A stretch of 64,000 nucleotides of DNA, taken from the NCBI GenBank assembly GCA_903896925.1, contig CAITZM010000013.1, positions 1-64,000 of the forward strand, read 5' to 3'. Every line of letters begins with the position of its first letter. Position 1 is the first letter of the stretch. The position numbers and the translations under genes are program-made. The notes beneath the pieces were generated by a model. It saw nothing but the letters and a program-made list of their open reading frames with translations. It had not been told where the DNA came from and searched no databases. Of the stretch, positions 26,352-37,257 are shown one piece after another. This stretch comes from an uncultured Lentisphaerota bacterium. Lineage in GTDB: Bacteria > Verrucomicrobiota > Kiritimatiellia > CAIQIC01.

Positions 26352-27748
26352 GTGCATAAATACATCGTTTGGATCGTGGCTGGGTGTCTCGCCGGGATGG
26401 GCTGGGGCTGCTCCACCAGCCGGCCGCGGACGGTCGCCGAAGGTCAGGCCGTCTTCGCCGCGATGCAGCAGGCGGCGGCGGTCGCCGGCAAGAAAGTGGA
26501 ACCGAGCCTCGCGCTGGTGAAAATCTCCAAAGGTGCTTCGTCACCCAGCGCGCCGGGCGTGATTCGCATCGGGGGCAGTTCGGGTTCGGCGCTGCTGTAT
26601 GGCGCCGTGCTGACCGCACGCGGCCATGTGCTGATTCCTTCCGTCGTCAAGGCCGATGAGGACAACCGCATCACCGTGTTCATCGGCGAGAACGAATATG
26701 TGGCGCGTGTGCTCAAGACCGATGACACGCTCGGCATGACCATCCTCAAGCTGGATGCCGACGAGAATTTTGTGCCGCTCGATTTTTCCAAGAGCGCCGA
26801 CCTGGCGGTGGGCGAGTGGGCGGTCATCGTCCGGCCCACCGATGAAAGCGATGACTTCCTGAAAATTTCCACCCTCGTCGCCTGCCAGGGCGAGGTGGCC
26901 GGGCGCCATCGCCGGTTCCTGCTCAACCTCACGTTCACCGGCTCCTCCGGCGCGCTGGTCGTCAACCTGGCCGGCCAACTGGTCGGCCTGCTGGAGGGCG
27001 GCATGGTCCTCGCCGCGGGCGATCTGCGCGACGATCTCAAGTCCTTCCTCGCCGATGCTGCCGGCGCCAAGTCGGCGGACGACGACAAGAAAAAGAAGGG
27101 CTGGCTCGGCGCCATGCTCGATCCCATCAACAAGGAATACGCCAAGGCCAAAGGTCTTTCCGTGAGTTCCCTCTGGGTGGTGCACGCCATCAAGGGGGGC
27201 TCCGCCGCCAACGCCGGCTTGCGCGATGGCGACCTGATCACCGCGCTCAATGGCAAACCGCTCCGGCTCTCCGGTGTGCGCGCGCATGAGTACTTCCTGA
27301 AATCGCTGCATCCGCGCGTGGGCGAAAAATTCTCCGTCACCGTCCTACGCAACAACGCCCCGCTCGAAATCAGCGGCGCCTTCGCCAAGCCGCCCGAGCC
27401 GCCGACCTTGCGCGCGGAGGATCTCGGTGTCGCGGTCGCCGGCCTCAACGATGGCGAGGTCTACACGCACAATCTCTTCGCCGAGCGCGGCGTGCTTGTG
27501 ACGGAGGTGTATCGCGGCAGCCCGGCGGCCACCAGCGGCACGATGCGCCAGACGCTGATCTCCAAGGGCGATGTCATCCTCGAACTGGCCGGACTGCCGA
27601 CGGCCAACATCGCCGCGTTCGGCAAGGTGCTCGAAACCCTCCGGCGCGAACGGCCGCCGGTCGTGCTCGTCAAATATCAGCGCGGCCGGTTGACGGGTTA
27701 CGCCGGGCTCAACCTCGCCATCGGCGAAAAAGATCACGGAGACAAACA

Positions 27749-27752
<4 letters not shown>
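26352..27752 (+). CDS. HtrA-like lipoprotein with disrupted catalytic triad and two PDZ-like domains
   Basis: A 466-residue protein. The GTG at 26352 has AGGAG eight bases upstream. The signal ends in a lipobox-like GMGWGC (C20). Residues about 55-215 keep the trypsin-like HtrA fold. The position of the catalytic histidine (NGHV in HtrA) reads LIPSVV; an aspartate persists near TDDTLGMTILKLD; and the serine loop GNSGGP is TGSSGALV (S199 kept). Without the histidine it should be proteolytically dead. PDZ-like domains follow at about 245-345 (LWVVHAIKGGSAANAGLRDGD) and 375-460 (GVLVTEVYRGSPAATSGTM). Its stop overlaps the start of the intact protease gene by four bases, so it is probably its adaptor or regulator in the periplasm. 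Confidence 0.8.
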
Positions 27753-29542
<1,790 letters not shown>

Positions 29543-30083
29543 CGGCCGGACTTTCCCAAGCATTGGAAGATCTCGCCGCTTTGCATGGACTTCATGGACG
29601 CGATGGACCGTATGGACAACCTATTCGTCCATGATGTCCATTGCGTCCATCCCATGCATAGGTGCGCGGCTGGCAAGCTTACCGCCATCCATCAGGTAGG
29701 GCGCTCGCGCCTGCGGTGAGCTTGCCGAACCGCCGCGAGCGCCGGGTTGCAGGTGGCGTATGGCGCCGAGGGAAATGCCCTTCGGCCAACAAACAGCGCG
29801 TCACACATGCAACATCATGAATACCGCCCGGCGGGCACGGCGTGGCCGCCCTATCCTTGCACTTGTCCCGGTGAAATGTAGCGCACTTCACAACAGCCTC
29901 TCGCGGAGCGAGAGGACTACTATGGTTGCAGCAAAAGCTGGACAGACCGCCGCGTCATTACTAGCCGGCGCAGCGTTTCAGAGCGCTGATCACGGGCGGT
30001 GCTTGAACCCGTGAGGCATGTGTCTCCCGGTGCATATATAATATCAAGTGCGTTAAATAAATATGGTTCGGCAAGGGTGAGTG
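29543..30083. other. 541-bp repeat-rich spacer, no gene
   Basis: Contents: a TTTCCCAAG-C-ATTGGAAGA palindrome (29552-29570), the ATGGAC-word hairpin (29583-29659), and broken halves of the 4718-type compound repeat (29695-29750 and 29828-29855). From about 29860 to 30083 I see nothing recognisable except the ribosome site of the next gene. Confidence 0.6.
29583..29659. repeat. Word-like inverted repeat (ATGGAC / GTCCAT)
   Basis: The left part iterates ATGGAC words and the right part GTCCAT words, giving an imperfect hairpin. It is clearly related to 32932-32998, with which it shares ATGGACTTCATGGACGCGAT exactly. Confidence 0.85.
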
Positions 30084-30824
30084 ATGATCAAACTGAAAAG
30101 AAGTAGATATGCCTGTATGGCCACGCTCTTCGTGTTCTCGCTCCTCACACTTGCCACAACACATGCGCGGCTGTTTTGTCCCCCTGACGACCGCACCATC
30201 ATCGGTCCAGGCGGTCGTTATGGTATCTATACCATCGTGTCGGAAGGATGCCTTCTCTGTCTTGGACCATTCACTGTCGAGGTTCCCGTGAGCGCCGATC
30301 AACTCCAGTGGACACTTGTAGGACTTATTTGCGTTATCCCTGTCACCGCTGCACTTTCTCTTTGGCTGCTGCGTCAACTCGGCAGCCATGGGCTTCCGCG
30401 GTGGCTTGTGCGTACGAGTGGGCGGGCCATATCTGCAACGGGAATTGTTCTGCTTGGCGCATTGCTGTCATACACGCTTTACAGGGCGTCGCATGAGTGG
30501 CTTTACACGGATCCAACCATTCCTGCGATAGTGTGTGCCGTCATCACGCTCCTTTGCTTCTCTCATTTTAGGTTCTGGCACAAGAGCTCCCCATTTCCCG
30601 CAACCATCGTGTGGGTCAGTAGCACCAGCGTTCTGTTGGTACTTCTCCTTTTGACAGGCATTACCATCGCGTATGCGCTTGGGGAGCAAAGACGAGTCGT
30701 AATGGATATCCCGATTTGCCTTGTGACAGGTTTGCCAAGAGTACTCCCCTTTTTCATCTTTCTGCTTGTGGCAATCTCAGTAGGCACGAAGAAACGGACA
30801 ATTCTGGCCTCTCCAAGCCTGTAG
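30084..30824 (+). CDS. Integral membrane protein of unknown function
   Basis: A 246-residue protein. The ATG at 30084 has AAGGG six bases upstream; a GTG codon just before is less likely. Hydrophobic segments at about 11-28 (possible signal or first helix), 76-96, 116-136, 147-163, 175-203 and 214-236 predict five or six membrane helices, with a cysteine-containing loop (FCPPDDRT, CLLCLG) between the first two. I recognise no family. Codon use is less GC-biased than in neighbours, similar to the orphan at 5274, suggesting a recent arrival. It stands alone between repeat-rich spacers. Function cannot be inferred. Confidence 0.6.
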   Translation: MIKLKRSRYACMATLFVFSLLTLATTHARLFCPPDDRTIIGPGGRYGIYTIVSEGCLLCLGPFTVEVPVSADQLQWTLVGLICVIPVTAALSLWLLRQLGSHGLPRWLVRTSGRAISATGIVLLGALLSYTLYRASHEWLYTDPTIPAIVCAVITLLCFSHFRFWHKSSPFPATIVWVSSTSVLLVLLLLTGITIAYALGEQRRVVMDIPICLVTGLPRVLPFFIFLLVAISVGTKKRTILASPSL

Positions 30825-31023
30825 GCGACAACACTTCGCGCCGCGCATGAGAGCTAACGTTCGCTGCAGGCATTGAACGGTGAATCTTTGGCCCATTATT
30901 TTTGTCGTTTCAGCGGCTTCGCTGCCATCTGTGAAATCCGTGTAATCTGTGGATGGTTTTCTTCCCTCACTCAACCTCACACCCAACCTCAACCCACACC
31001 CGCCCATCCTCGCCCCATCCGCT

Positions 31024-32634
31024 TCACGGCCTTGCGAGGGACTGGCGGTAGAGCGCGGCGAGTTGGGCGGGGGTGACGAAGATCATGTCGGGGTCGCGCT
31101 GGGCGTAGATTTTCGCGAGGTCATCCATCTTGAAGGTCCAGCAGTGGACGAAGCCGTTGACGAAGGCGGGCCGCTGCGCTCCGACCTGCTCGCGGATTTC
31201 GCGGAGGAACCCATCCTTGCCGTAGCGCCAGCTCGTGACGGAGCGGAACACCGGCATGCCGCCGGCCAATGAGTAGGTGAGGTTCGTGATGCCGCTGCGG
31301 CCGGAGTAGCGGCCCATGTCGGCGAAGATGCTGTGGCAGAAGGGCAGGGCGGCGGCAAAGCGCGCCACGTTTTCGTCGCTGCCGCCGACCGTGCGGATCG
31401 TCTGCATCCCAGTCGCTTGCATCAACCGCGCGGTCCAGCCCAGGAAATCGGTCCAGACCTGCGCGCGGTCGGCGCATTTTTCGCCAAAATGATCGGGCTG
31501 CATGTAGCCCGCGCCGGAGACGTCGGAGATGAACTCGGTTGTCGGCGTCGCGTGCTCGAAATACCACGCGGCGACGCCCGGTTGCAGTTCGCGTAGCGCC
31601 GGCCCCATGCCGAACGCGAGCGGGAACGTACCGAAGGCGGGATGATCGAAGTATTGCTTGAAGAAACCGGGCCAGAGAATTTCGTTGTCGCCGTCGGAGA
31701 GCGCGAGCGCGATGTAGATCTTGTCGCGCTCCAGCTTGGGCGCGGGCGGTTGCGCCGCTTTGGCGAAACGCTCCACGCGGACGCCGCTCAAGAAGGAACA
31801 GTTCGCCTCGTGGTTGTTGCAGACGAGCGCGTAGCCGTGGCGGCTCAACAGCTCGACGCCCGGCGGCTCGCCGATGCCCTCGTGCTCGCCGCCCGCCGGA
31901 AAGCCCACGCAGACGCCGTTCGGGCGCATCTCCGCGAGCAGCTCCGCGACGGCCTTCTTTTCCTCTGCCGGATTCGCGCCCGGCTTCTCGCCATCCTTTT
32001 TGCCGGCGATCCAGAACATCAGCGCGCGAAATTCATAGCTGTAGTCGAACGTGCCGTGCAGCAGCAGCCCCGGGGAACGGAAATCGCAGAGCTGCGGGTT
32101 CAGTTTCGTCCGATACTGCTTCCAGACCCAGCGAAGCCCGTCCACATAGTTGGTGAAGCGGTCGCGCAGGTCGAGCTTTACGGACAGCCCCAGCCGCTGC
32201 GCCAGTTCCGGCGAAGCGACAATCGCGTCCTCGCAGGCGGCGACGTTCACCGCGAGAAGCTCGCCGCGATAGAACTTAGTGTCCGGCACAATCGCGCCGT
32301 GGCACGCGCCGGCAAATGTCCGGAACAGCGCCGGCCAGTTGGTGACGATTTCGTAGTCTTCGATGAAGCCACCCGCCTTGTGGCGGTCGAGCCAGAAGCG
32401 GTCCTGCTCCGTGCGCAGCAGCCAGAGCCGCGGCTGCTCGCGCGCGAGCAGGCCTTGCAGGCACGTCAGCGCGATCCGCTCGTCCGCGCCCAGGCCGTGC
32501 AGCGGCACGACCAGCAGATGCCGCGCGGGTGGCGGCGATTTCGGCACATAGGAGTCGCCCCACGCCCGCGGCGCGAGCTCCGCGCGCGCCGCGATGGTGG
32601 CGCAGGCCAACAGGAAGATGGAAATGAGTCTCAT
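31024..32634 (-). CDS. Secreted GxGYxYP-family putative glycoside hydrolase
   Basis: A 536-residue protein with signal peptide MRLISIFLLACATIAARA (1-18). The N-terminal domain contains LLVVPLHGLGADERIALTCLQGLLAREQPRLWL (about 41-73), characteristic of GxGYxYP N-terminal domains. The C-terminal domain holds YIALALSDGDNE (about 307-318) and the name motif as GAGYMQP (about 372-378), where the second tyrosine of GxGYxYP is a glutamine. The family is widespread in gut and soil Bacteroidota and Verrucomicrobiota and is thought to act on carbohydrates, but no activity is firmly assigned to my knowledge. The ATG at 32634 lacks a clear Shine-Dalgarno. A TCTGTGAAATCCGTG word repeat (30927-30953) lies between it and the convergent gene. 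Confidence 0.8.
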   Translation of the reverse strand: MRLISIFLLACATIAARAELAPRAWGDSYVPKSPPPARHLLVVPLHGLGADERIALTCLQGLLAREQPRLWLLRTEQDRFWLDRHKAGGFIEDYEIVTNWPALFRTFAGACHGAIVPDTKFYRGELLAVNVAACEDAIVASPELAQRLGLSVKLDLRDRFTNYVDGLRWVWKQYRTKLNPQLCDFRSPGLLLHGTFDYSYEFRALMFWIAGKKDGEKPGANPAEEKKAVAELLAEMRPNGVCVGFPAGGEHEGIGEPPGVELLSRHGYALVCNNHEANCSFLSGVRVERFAKAAQPPAPKLERDKIYIALALSDGDNEILWPGFFKQYFDHPAFGTFPLAFGMGPALRELQPGVAAWYFEHATPTTEFISDVSGAGYMQPDHFGEKCADRAQVWTDFLGWTARLMQATGMQTIRTVGGSDENVARFAAALPFCHSIFADMGRYSGRSGITNLTYSLAGGMPVFRSVTSWRYGKDGFLREIREQVGAQRPAFVNGFVHCWTFKMDDLAKIYAQRDPDMIFVTPAQLAALYRQSLARP

Positions 32635-32687
32635 GCTGATAGCGACAACGGATGGACTCGCGACATATTTCAGAAGCGGAGAAGAGA

Positions 32688-32772
32688 ACCACAGAGGTCA
32701 CGGAGGACGGAAAGAGGTTCACTGAGGATTTTTGCCTCCGTGTCCTCCTTTTCCTCTGTGACCTCTGTGGTG
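32688..32772. repeat. Word-like inverted repeat (CACAGAGGTCACGGAGG / CCTCTGTGACCTCTGTGG)
   Basis: The left arm carries ACCACAGAGGTCACGGAGGA and the right arm TCCTCTGTGACCTCTGTGGT-type words, forming a long hairpin with an AT-rich loop. A TTTTCCAAG-type palindrome follows directly. Confidence 0.85.
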
Positions 32773-32931
32773 ATGTTTTCCAAGCATTGGAAACGGAAAC
32801 CCTCACTTTGCCCAAGGTTTGGAAAAATCGCGTTGGCGTTCTCCAAGCAGTGGAGGACCGCAGTTGGGTTGCTTCGGAACGGCGGCAGGAGTGCCGCCGC
32901 TCCACTCTGGGCCAATCCTGCGCCGCTTGGA

Positions 32932-32998
32932 ATGGACTTCATGGACGCGATGGACAAACTGGACAACCATTTCGTCCATGCTGTCCATCTTGTCCATT
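32932..32998. repeat. Word-like inverted repeat (ATGGAC / GTCCAT), second copy
   Basis: Related to 29583-29659 over its whole length; the left halves share 20 bases exactly and the right halves are iterated GTCCAT words. Confidence 0.85.
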
Positions 32999-33022
32999 CA
33001 GATTGTGTTTGAGGGACGGGCT

Positions 33023-33092
33023 GGCCGCACTCTGACGAGTGCAGCTACGAGGAGAGCGCCGCGCGTAGCCGCGTTCGTGAGAACGCGGCCCG
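33023..33092. repeat. Pair of REP hairpins (GGCCGCACT..AGTGC and CGTAGCCGCG..CGCGGCC)
   Basis: A compressed version of the 14677-type compound repeat: both end hairpins are present (33023-33049 and 33064-33092), but the AAAATCATC centre is missing. It lies just downstream of the oxidoreductase gene at 33129. Confidence 0.8.
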
Positions 33093-33128
33093 CCGCCAAC
33101 GGAACGCAAGCAGCACTGCACCGTCTGA

Positions 33129-34427
33129 TCAAAGGACGATCTGCCGCTGTTTGGGGTCGAAGTGCGCGACCTTGCCCTGCTTGGCACCGAGCGCGGCCAT
33201 CTGGAGGATGGTCTGCACGCGGAAGGCGAGCTCCATCGGGCTCCAGGTGTCCTTCTTGCCGGCCTGGGCGCAGGCGATCAGGTTCTTCCAGTGCTCGGTG
33301 TTGTTCTCGCCGTGCTCGATCGGGAAGCGCTGGTCGGGCTTGCCGTCCTTCTCGCGGATGCCCGTGAAGAGGATCTCCTTGTTGTTCTTGTCGATCGTGA
33401 GCGAGCCGTCCCAGCCGCGGATCACGGGGCAGTGCCCGCCGGCGCCGCGCTGGGGCGTGGGGTAGAAATCGTTGGCTTGGGTGCCGAGCACGCTGATGGT
33501 GACCTTCTCCGGGAACTGCGCGAGCAGGCTGATGGTGTCGGGCACGTCGCGCAGTTCGTAGGTGTAGCGGTCAATACCCGCGACCGAGACGACGGTCGAG
33601 GGGAAGCCGACGCCGAGGATGTCCACGACCTGCGTGAGGCTGTGGGGGAACAGATCGGTGACGGGGCCGCCGGCATAATCCTCGAACAGCCGCCAGCGGA
33701 AGAAACGGTCGACGCTGAAGTCGCGCTTGGGCGCGTCGCCGAGGAACGCCTCCCAGTTCAGGTCGGGCCCGGGCTTGGCGTTGGGATCGTCGATGTGCAT
33801 TCCGCGCTCGCCCCAGTCGCCGATGCGGAAGAAGCTGGTCTCGCCGAAGAGCGGCTTGCCGATCAGGCCTTCCTTGACGAGCTTCTTCATCTGGTGCCAC
33901 GCGCCGTCGCTCATCGCCTGCGTGCCGAGCTGGAACGTGCATGGCGAGGCCGCGGCGACATCCGCGAGCTTGCGCGTCACCTCGAACTGCCGCCAGTGCG
34001 TGACGGGCTTCTCGCAGTAGACATGTTTGCCGGCCTGCAGCGCGTCGATCGCCTGGTAGCCGTGATGGTGGTCGGGCGTCGCAATGCAGACGAGGTCGAT
34101 GTCCTTGCGCGCGAGCAGCTCGCGGTGGTCCATGTAGAGCTGTCCGGCCTTGAGCCGCTTCTGGGCGCGCTCCGCGTGCGGGCGGTAGACGTCGCAGACC
34201 GCGACGAACTCGAGCGGCAGGCCTTCCTTCCTCAGGCCTTCGAGCATGCCCATGTGGGCGCCGGCGCGGCCGCCGCAGCCGATGAAGCCGACGCCGAGGC
34301 GGCTGTTCGGGCCGGGCGCCTGCGCGCGGGCCGATTCGGAGAAGACGTGCGGCAGCGCCACGCCGGCCAGCACGCCGGCGACGCCAGTCTTGAGGAAATC
34401 ACGGCGGGAGGTTTGTTGCTGGTTCAT
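33129..34427 (-). CDS. Tat-exported Gfo/Idh/MocA-family oxidoreductase
   Basis: A 432-residue protein. The ATG at 34427 has GAAGGAG six bases upstream. A twin-arginine signal opens the protein (TSRRDFLKTGVAGVLAGVAL, 6-25), so the enzyme is folded with its cofactor before export to the periplasm. Rossmann motif: LGVGFIGCGGRAGAH. Catalytic HVYCEKPVTH (about 142-151). The C-terminal half has GGPVTDLFPHSLTQVVDILG and an acidic loop. Exported members are typical of Verrucomicrobiota and Planctomycetota and work with TIM-barrel and DUF1080 partners on glycosides. It lies 11 bases after the epimerase gene, in one operon divergent from the AraC-family regulator, whose presence implies control by a sugar. 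Confidence 0.9.
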   Translation of the reverse strand: MNQQQTSRRDFLKTGVAGVLAGVALPHVFSESARAQAPGPNSRLGVGFIGCGGRAGAHMGMLEGLRKEGLPLEFVAVCDVYRPHAERAQKRLKAGQLYMDHRELLARKDIDLVCIATPDHHHGYQAIDALQAGKHVYCEKPVTHWRQFEVTRKLADVAAASPCTFQLGTQAMSDGAWHQMKKLVKEGLIGKPLFGETSFFRIGDWGERGMHIDDPNAKPGPDLNWEAFLGDAPKRDFSVDRFFRWRLFEDYAGGPVTDLFPHSLTQVVDILGVGFPSTVVSVAGIDRYTYELRDVPDTISLLAQFPEKVTISVLGTQANDFYPTPQRGAGGHCPVIRGWDGSLTIDKNNKEILFTGIREKDGKPDQRFPIEHGENNTEHWKNLIACAQAGKKDTWSPMELAFRVQTILQMAALGAKQGKVAHFDPKQRQIVL

Positions 34428-34438
34428 ACGGGTCTCCT

Positions 34439-35266
34439 TCAGACGAGTTTCTTCAGATGCTTGATGGAACGCGCGGCTTGCTCGACCGTGCCGCACTCGA
34501 CACTGAACACGATATCGCGCTTGGCCTTCTTGCAGATCTTGATCACGCGCGCCCAGTCGATCACACCGTCGCCGCAGGCGCAGCCCACGGGCGTGCCGGT
34601 GACCTTGCCGCGCTCCGCGCCGGCCTGCTGGAGCGAGATGTCCTTGGCGTGCAGGTGCACCAGCCGGCCGACGACGCTCTCCAACCAGGCGTATGGGTCG
34701 CCCTGGCCGGCAAGGTAGCTGTTGCCGGTGTCGAAGTTGATGCCGATCGCGGGACTATCCACGAGGCGGCTGATCCGGTCGAGGCCCGCGGCGGTCTTGC
34801 TGTATTGCTGGTGCGGCTCGATGCCGATCAGGATGCCGCGTGGCTCGGCGACGAGCGCCGCTTCCATGAGCGTGTAGCGCATCAGGACGTGGTCTTCCGC
34901 CTTGGTGGTCCACGTGGGTTTCGGGCCTTCGTCGGTGTTGATCACCGGCGCGCCGCACTCGGCGGCGAAGCGGATCGCCTGCTTGAGCCATTCCGTGCTG
35001 ATCTCCGGCTTGCAGAGCGGCGCGTGGGTGGAGAGGCCGGAGATTTTGATGCCCGCCTGGGCGCAGGCGCGCTGGACGCGCAGGGGGTCGTCGAGCAGCG
35101 AGACGCTGTGGAAATAGCCTGCCTCGCTGAGCAGCTCGCGGCCCCAGTGGACCATCGGCTCGCAATACTCGTAGCCCAGCTCCGCGGCCTTGGCGACACC
35201 CCACTCGAAGGGCTTGTCGTCGTGCCGGACGAACTCCATGTTGACGCCGATCCGGATCTTGCTCAT
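34439..35266 (-). CDS. Sugar phosphate isomerase/epimerase (xylose-isomerase-like TIM barrel)
   Basis: A 275-residue cytoplasmic protein. The ATG at 35266 has GGGAG seven bases upstream, whereas the frame upstream encodes nothing protein-like. TIM-barrel (AP endonuclease 2-type) features include GVNMEFVRHDDKPFEWGVA near the start, the metal-site blocks VINTDEGP, ILIGIEPHQQYSK, GINFDTGNSYLAG, RLVHLHAKDI and VFSVECGT, which supply the conserved Glu/Asp/His ligands for a divalent metal. The family isomerises or epimerises keto sugars, and some members cleave 3-keto-glycosides. First gene of the operon with the exported oxidoreductase; the divergent AraC-family gene and the 28-bp sites upstream probably control it. 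Confidence 0.87.
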   Translation of the reverse strand: MSKIRIGVNMEFVRHDDKPFEWGVAKAAELGYEYCEPMVHWGRELLSEAGYFHSVSLLDDPLRVQRACAQAGIKISGLSTHAPLCKPEISTEWLKQAIRFAAECGAPVINTDEGPKPTWTTKAEDHVLMRYTLMEAALVAEPRGILIGIEPHQQYSKTAAGLDRISRLVDSPAIGINFDTGNSYLAGQGDPYAWLESVVGRLVHLHAKDISLQQAGAERGKVTGTPVGCACGDGVIDWARVIKICKKAKRDIVFSVECGTVEQAARSIKHLKKLV

Positions 35267-35466
35267 GTGCCTGCTCCCTTGATTGATCAACTCGCCGCCG
35301 CCACACCGGGCTTGCCAAAGCTCCGGCGTTTTTTTATGAAGGTAGCCGCGCCGCGGGCCGGCGTCGTGCCGGAAATTATTGTGAAAGAAAATGAACAAGA
35401 CGCCGGCTCCGTGATCGTGCAGAAAATGGTTGGGCGCCTTAAAAAGCAAACAAGGCTTGAAGAGAT

Positions 35467-35605
35467 GACAGAATCATTGACGGCAGAACCATTGGGCAAG
35501 TGTGGTGAGCGTTACGCCTCGCTTGCGGCAAGGTTGCCCGCAGCATCTTTTCCGACCGGCATGCCCTCCTGCGGTTTCAATGATTCTGCCGACAATGATT
35601 CTGTC
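35467..35605. promoter_or_regulatory. Paired inverted operators for the divergent AraC-family regulator
   Basis: Two 28-bp elements, 35467-35494 (minus orientation) and 35578-35605 (plus orientation), match at 26 of 28 positions as inverted copies with 83 bases between them. Each contains two direct copies of an 11-base half-site CAATGATTCTG spaced 15 bases apart (the outer half-site of the left element has one change). Direct half-sites are the usual AraC-family binding format. One element faces each promoter, and looping between them is possible. They sit in the 428-bp spacer between the operon start (35266) and the regulator start (35695). Confidence 0.75.
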
Positions 35606-35694
35606 GAAATCTGCCCGGTCAGTTTCAGTTTGGTAAACGAACTCATGCGTCTGCCCGGCACGGGGTCCATAATTTCGCGGTCAAGGGCGCCATC

Positions 35695-36699
35695 ATGTTG
35701 ATCCCGATCTACCAGGAGCAGGGGCGCACGTTCCAGGCCGACACCTGCGCGCCGCTGGCGGCGGCGGTGCGGCGCGGCCACGTGCAGTTCGCGGCGCTGG
35801 CGCGCGGCCACTATCCCGGCCGCCGGCTCGGCCCGCGCGCGCTGCCGGGGATCAAGTCGCTTGGCTTCTGGGACGCCCGCTACGCGCAGGACTGGGGTCT
35901 CGACTGGCACCGCAACGAGGGCATCGAGCTGACCTACCTCGAGCGCGGCGGCGTGGCCTTCGCCGTCGACCGCCACGTCGGCCAGCTCAAACCCGACGAC
36001 CTGACGATCACCCGGCCGTGGCAACCGCACCGCGTCGGCAGCCCGGAAGTCGGCGCGGGCCGGCTCCACTGGCTGATCCTCGACGTCGGGGTGGGGCGCC
36101 CGCACCAGCCGTGGCGCTGGCCGTCGTGGATCGTGCTCACCAAGGCCGACCTGGCGGAACTGACCCACATCCTGCGCCACACCGAGCGCCCCGTCTGGCG
36201 GGCGACGCCCGAACTGCGGAGCTGTTTCCAGCGCATCGCGCAGGCGGTCGAGGCGGACCGCGCCGGCAGCAACGTCTCGCGGCTCGCGGCCTACCTGAAT
36301 GAGCTGTTCGTGCTGGTGCTCGACATGTGCCGGCAGCGCGCGGTGCCGCTGGACGCCTCGCTCTCCAGCACGCAGCGGACCGTCGCGCTGTACTGGGACG
36401 ACCTGCGCCAGCATCCCGAGCAGCTGGCCAAGACCTCGACGGTGGATGCGATGGCGTGGCAGTGCGGGCTGGGCGTGACCCATTTCATTCACCACACCAA
36501 GCAGCTCTTCAACGCGACGCCCATCCAGCATCTGAACCGGCAGCGCCTCGAGCTCGCCGCCCGGCAGCTGCGGGCACAGCCTGACCGCAGCATCCTGGAG
36601 ATCGCGCTCGACTGCGGCTTCGCCTCCAGCCAGTACTTCGCCACGCTCTTCAGCAAGCACTTCGGCTGCGCCCCCCGCGCCCTGCGCAAGAAACGATAA
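35695..36699 (+). CDS. AraC/XylS-family transcriptional regulator
   Basis: A 334-residue protein starting at the ATG at 35695, with AAGGG eight bases upstream. The N-terminal cupin-type sensor domain (about 20-150) includes WHRNEGIELTYLERGGVAFAVD and LKPDDLTITRPWQPHRVG, with the sugar-binding-pocket pattern of AraC. The C-terminal region (about 230-330) has two helix-turn-helix motifs: TVDAMAWQCGLGVTHFIHHTKQ and SILEIALDCGFASSQYFATLF, ending with HFGCAPRALR. It is divergent from the epimerase-oxidoreductase operon and very likely controls it through the direct-repeat sites in between. Its stop codon abuts the stop of the convergent Sel1 gene with no base between, so both transcripts must end inside each other's sequence. 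Confidence 0.9.
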   Translation: MLIPIYQEQGRTFQADTCAPLAAAVRRGHVQFAALARGHYPGRRLGPRALPGIKSLGFWDARYAQDWGLDWHRNEGIELTYLERGGVAFAVDRHVGQLKPDDLTITRPWQPHRVGSPEVGAGRLHWLILDVGVGRPHQPWRWPSWIVLTKADLAELTHILRHTERPVWRATPELRSCFQRIAQAVEADRAGSNVSRLAAYLNELFVLVLDMCRQRAVPLDASLSSTQRTVALYWDDLRQHPEQLAKTSTVDAMAWQCGLGVTHFIHHTKQLFNATPIQHLNRQRLELAARQLRAQPDRSILEIALDCGFASSQYFATLFSKHFGCAPRALRKKR

Positions 36700-37257
36700 T
36701 TACTTGCCTGTGCTGGCCGCTTTTTTGGGCGCAAAATCCGTAGCGAGCTTTTGGCCCATGGTGATCAATTCTGGCGTCATGTGGGTCGCGAGGTTGTCGC
36801 GGTGCTCGACGCTGCCTTGATCCCCTTTGGCCGCCGCAAGGTTGAACCATTTGTACGCTTCCAATACGTTCGGTTGTACGCCCAAGCCCTTCTCGTAAGC
36901 GTAGCCCAGGTTGTACTGGGCCTCGGTATGCCCCTGGTCTGCGGCCAGGCTCACCCATTTGATGGCCTCCGCATAATTCAGCGGGACACCGTTACCCTTG
37001 ACGTACGCGAAACCAAGGTTGAATTGGGCCTCCGCCAATCCCTGCTCTGCCGCCAGGCGGAAATATTTCACCGCTTCGGCGTAATCCTGCGCCACGCCTT
37101 TGCCGTCATAATAGGCATTCCCGAGCTTGTTCTGCGCCGTGGCCTCCCCCCGTTCCGCAGCCACCCGCAGTGTTTGCATGCCGCAGCCACCGAATAGAAG
37201 CGGCACGAGCAGGGCCGTGACCAAGGTGCCGATACGAACCTGAATGTTTTTCATCAT
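36700..37257 (-). CDS. Sel1-like repeat lipoprotein
   Basis: A 185-residue protein. I start at the ATG at 37257 (another at 37254); both have a weak GAG-type ribosome site, but only this region gives a signal with lipobox LLFGGC (C about 24). Four Sel1/TPR-like repeats of about 36 residues follow (AQNKLGNAYYDGKGVAQDYAEA, AQFNLGFAYVKGNGVPLNYAEA, AQYNLGYAYEKGLGVQPNVLEA), then a charged tail. Sel1 repeats form alpha-solenoid scaffolds for protein-protein contacts, here at the inner face of the outer membrane. The partner is unknown. Convergent with the AraC-family gene with zero spacing. Confidence 0.82.
   Translation of the reverse strand: MMKNIQVRIGTLVTALLVPLLFGGCGMQTLRVAAERGEATAQNKLGNAYYDGKGVAQDYAEAVKYFRLAAEQGLAEAQFNLGFAYVKGNGVPLNYAEAIKWVSLAADQGHTEAQYNLGYAYEKGLGVQPNVLEAYKWFNLAAAKGDQGSVEHRDNLATHMTPELITMGQKLATDFAPKKAASTGK

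Larger units (their letters stand above)
32635..33128. other. 494-bp spacer packed with palindromes and word repeats, no gene
   Basis: In order: CACAGAGG-word hairpin (32688-32772), GTTTTCCAAGCATTGGAAAC palindrome (32775-32794), a degenerate copy CCCAAGGTTTGGAAAAA (32811-32827), another TTCTCCAAGCAGTGGAGGA (32839-32857), a GGCGGCAGGAGTGCCGCCGC hairpin (32881-32902), the ATGGAC-word hairpin (32932-32998), and a pair of REP hairpins (33023-33049, 33064-33092). Five repeat families within 500 bases make this the densest repeat patch of the window. Confidence 0.75.
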
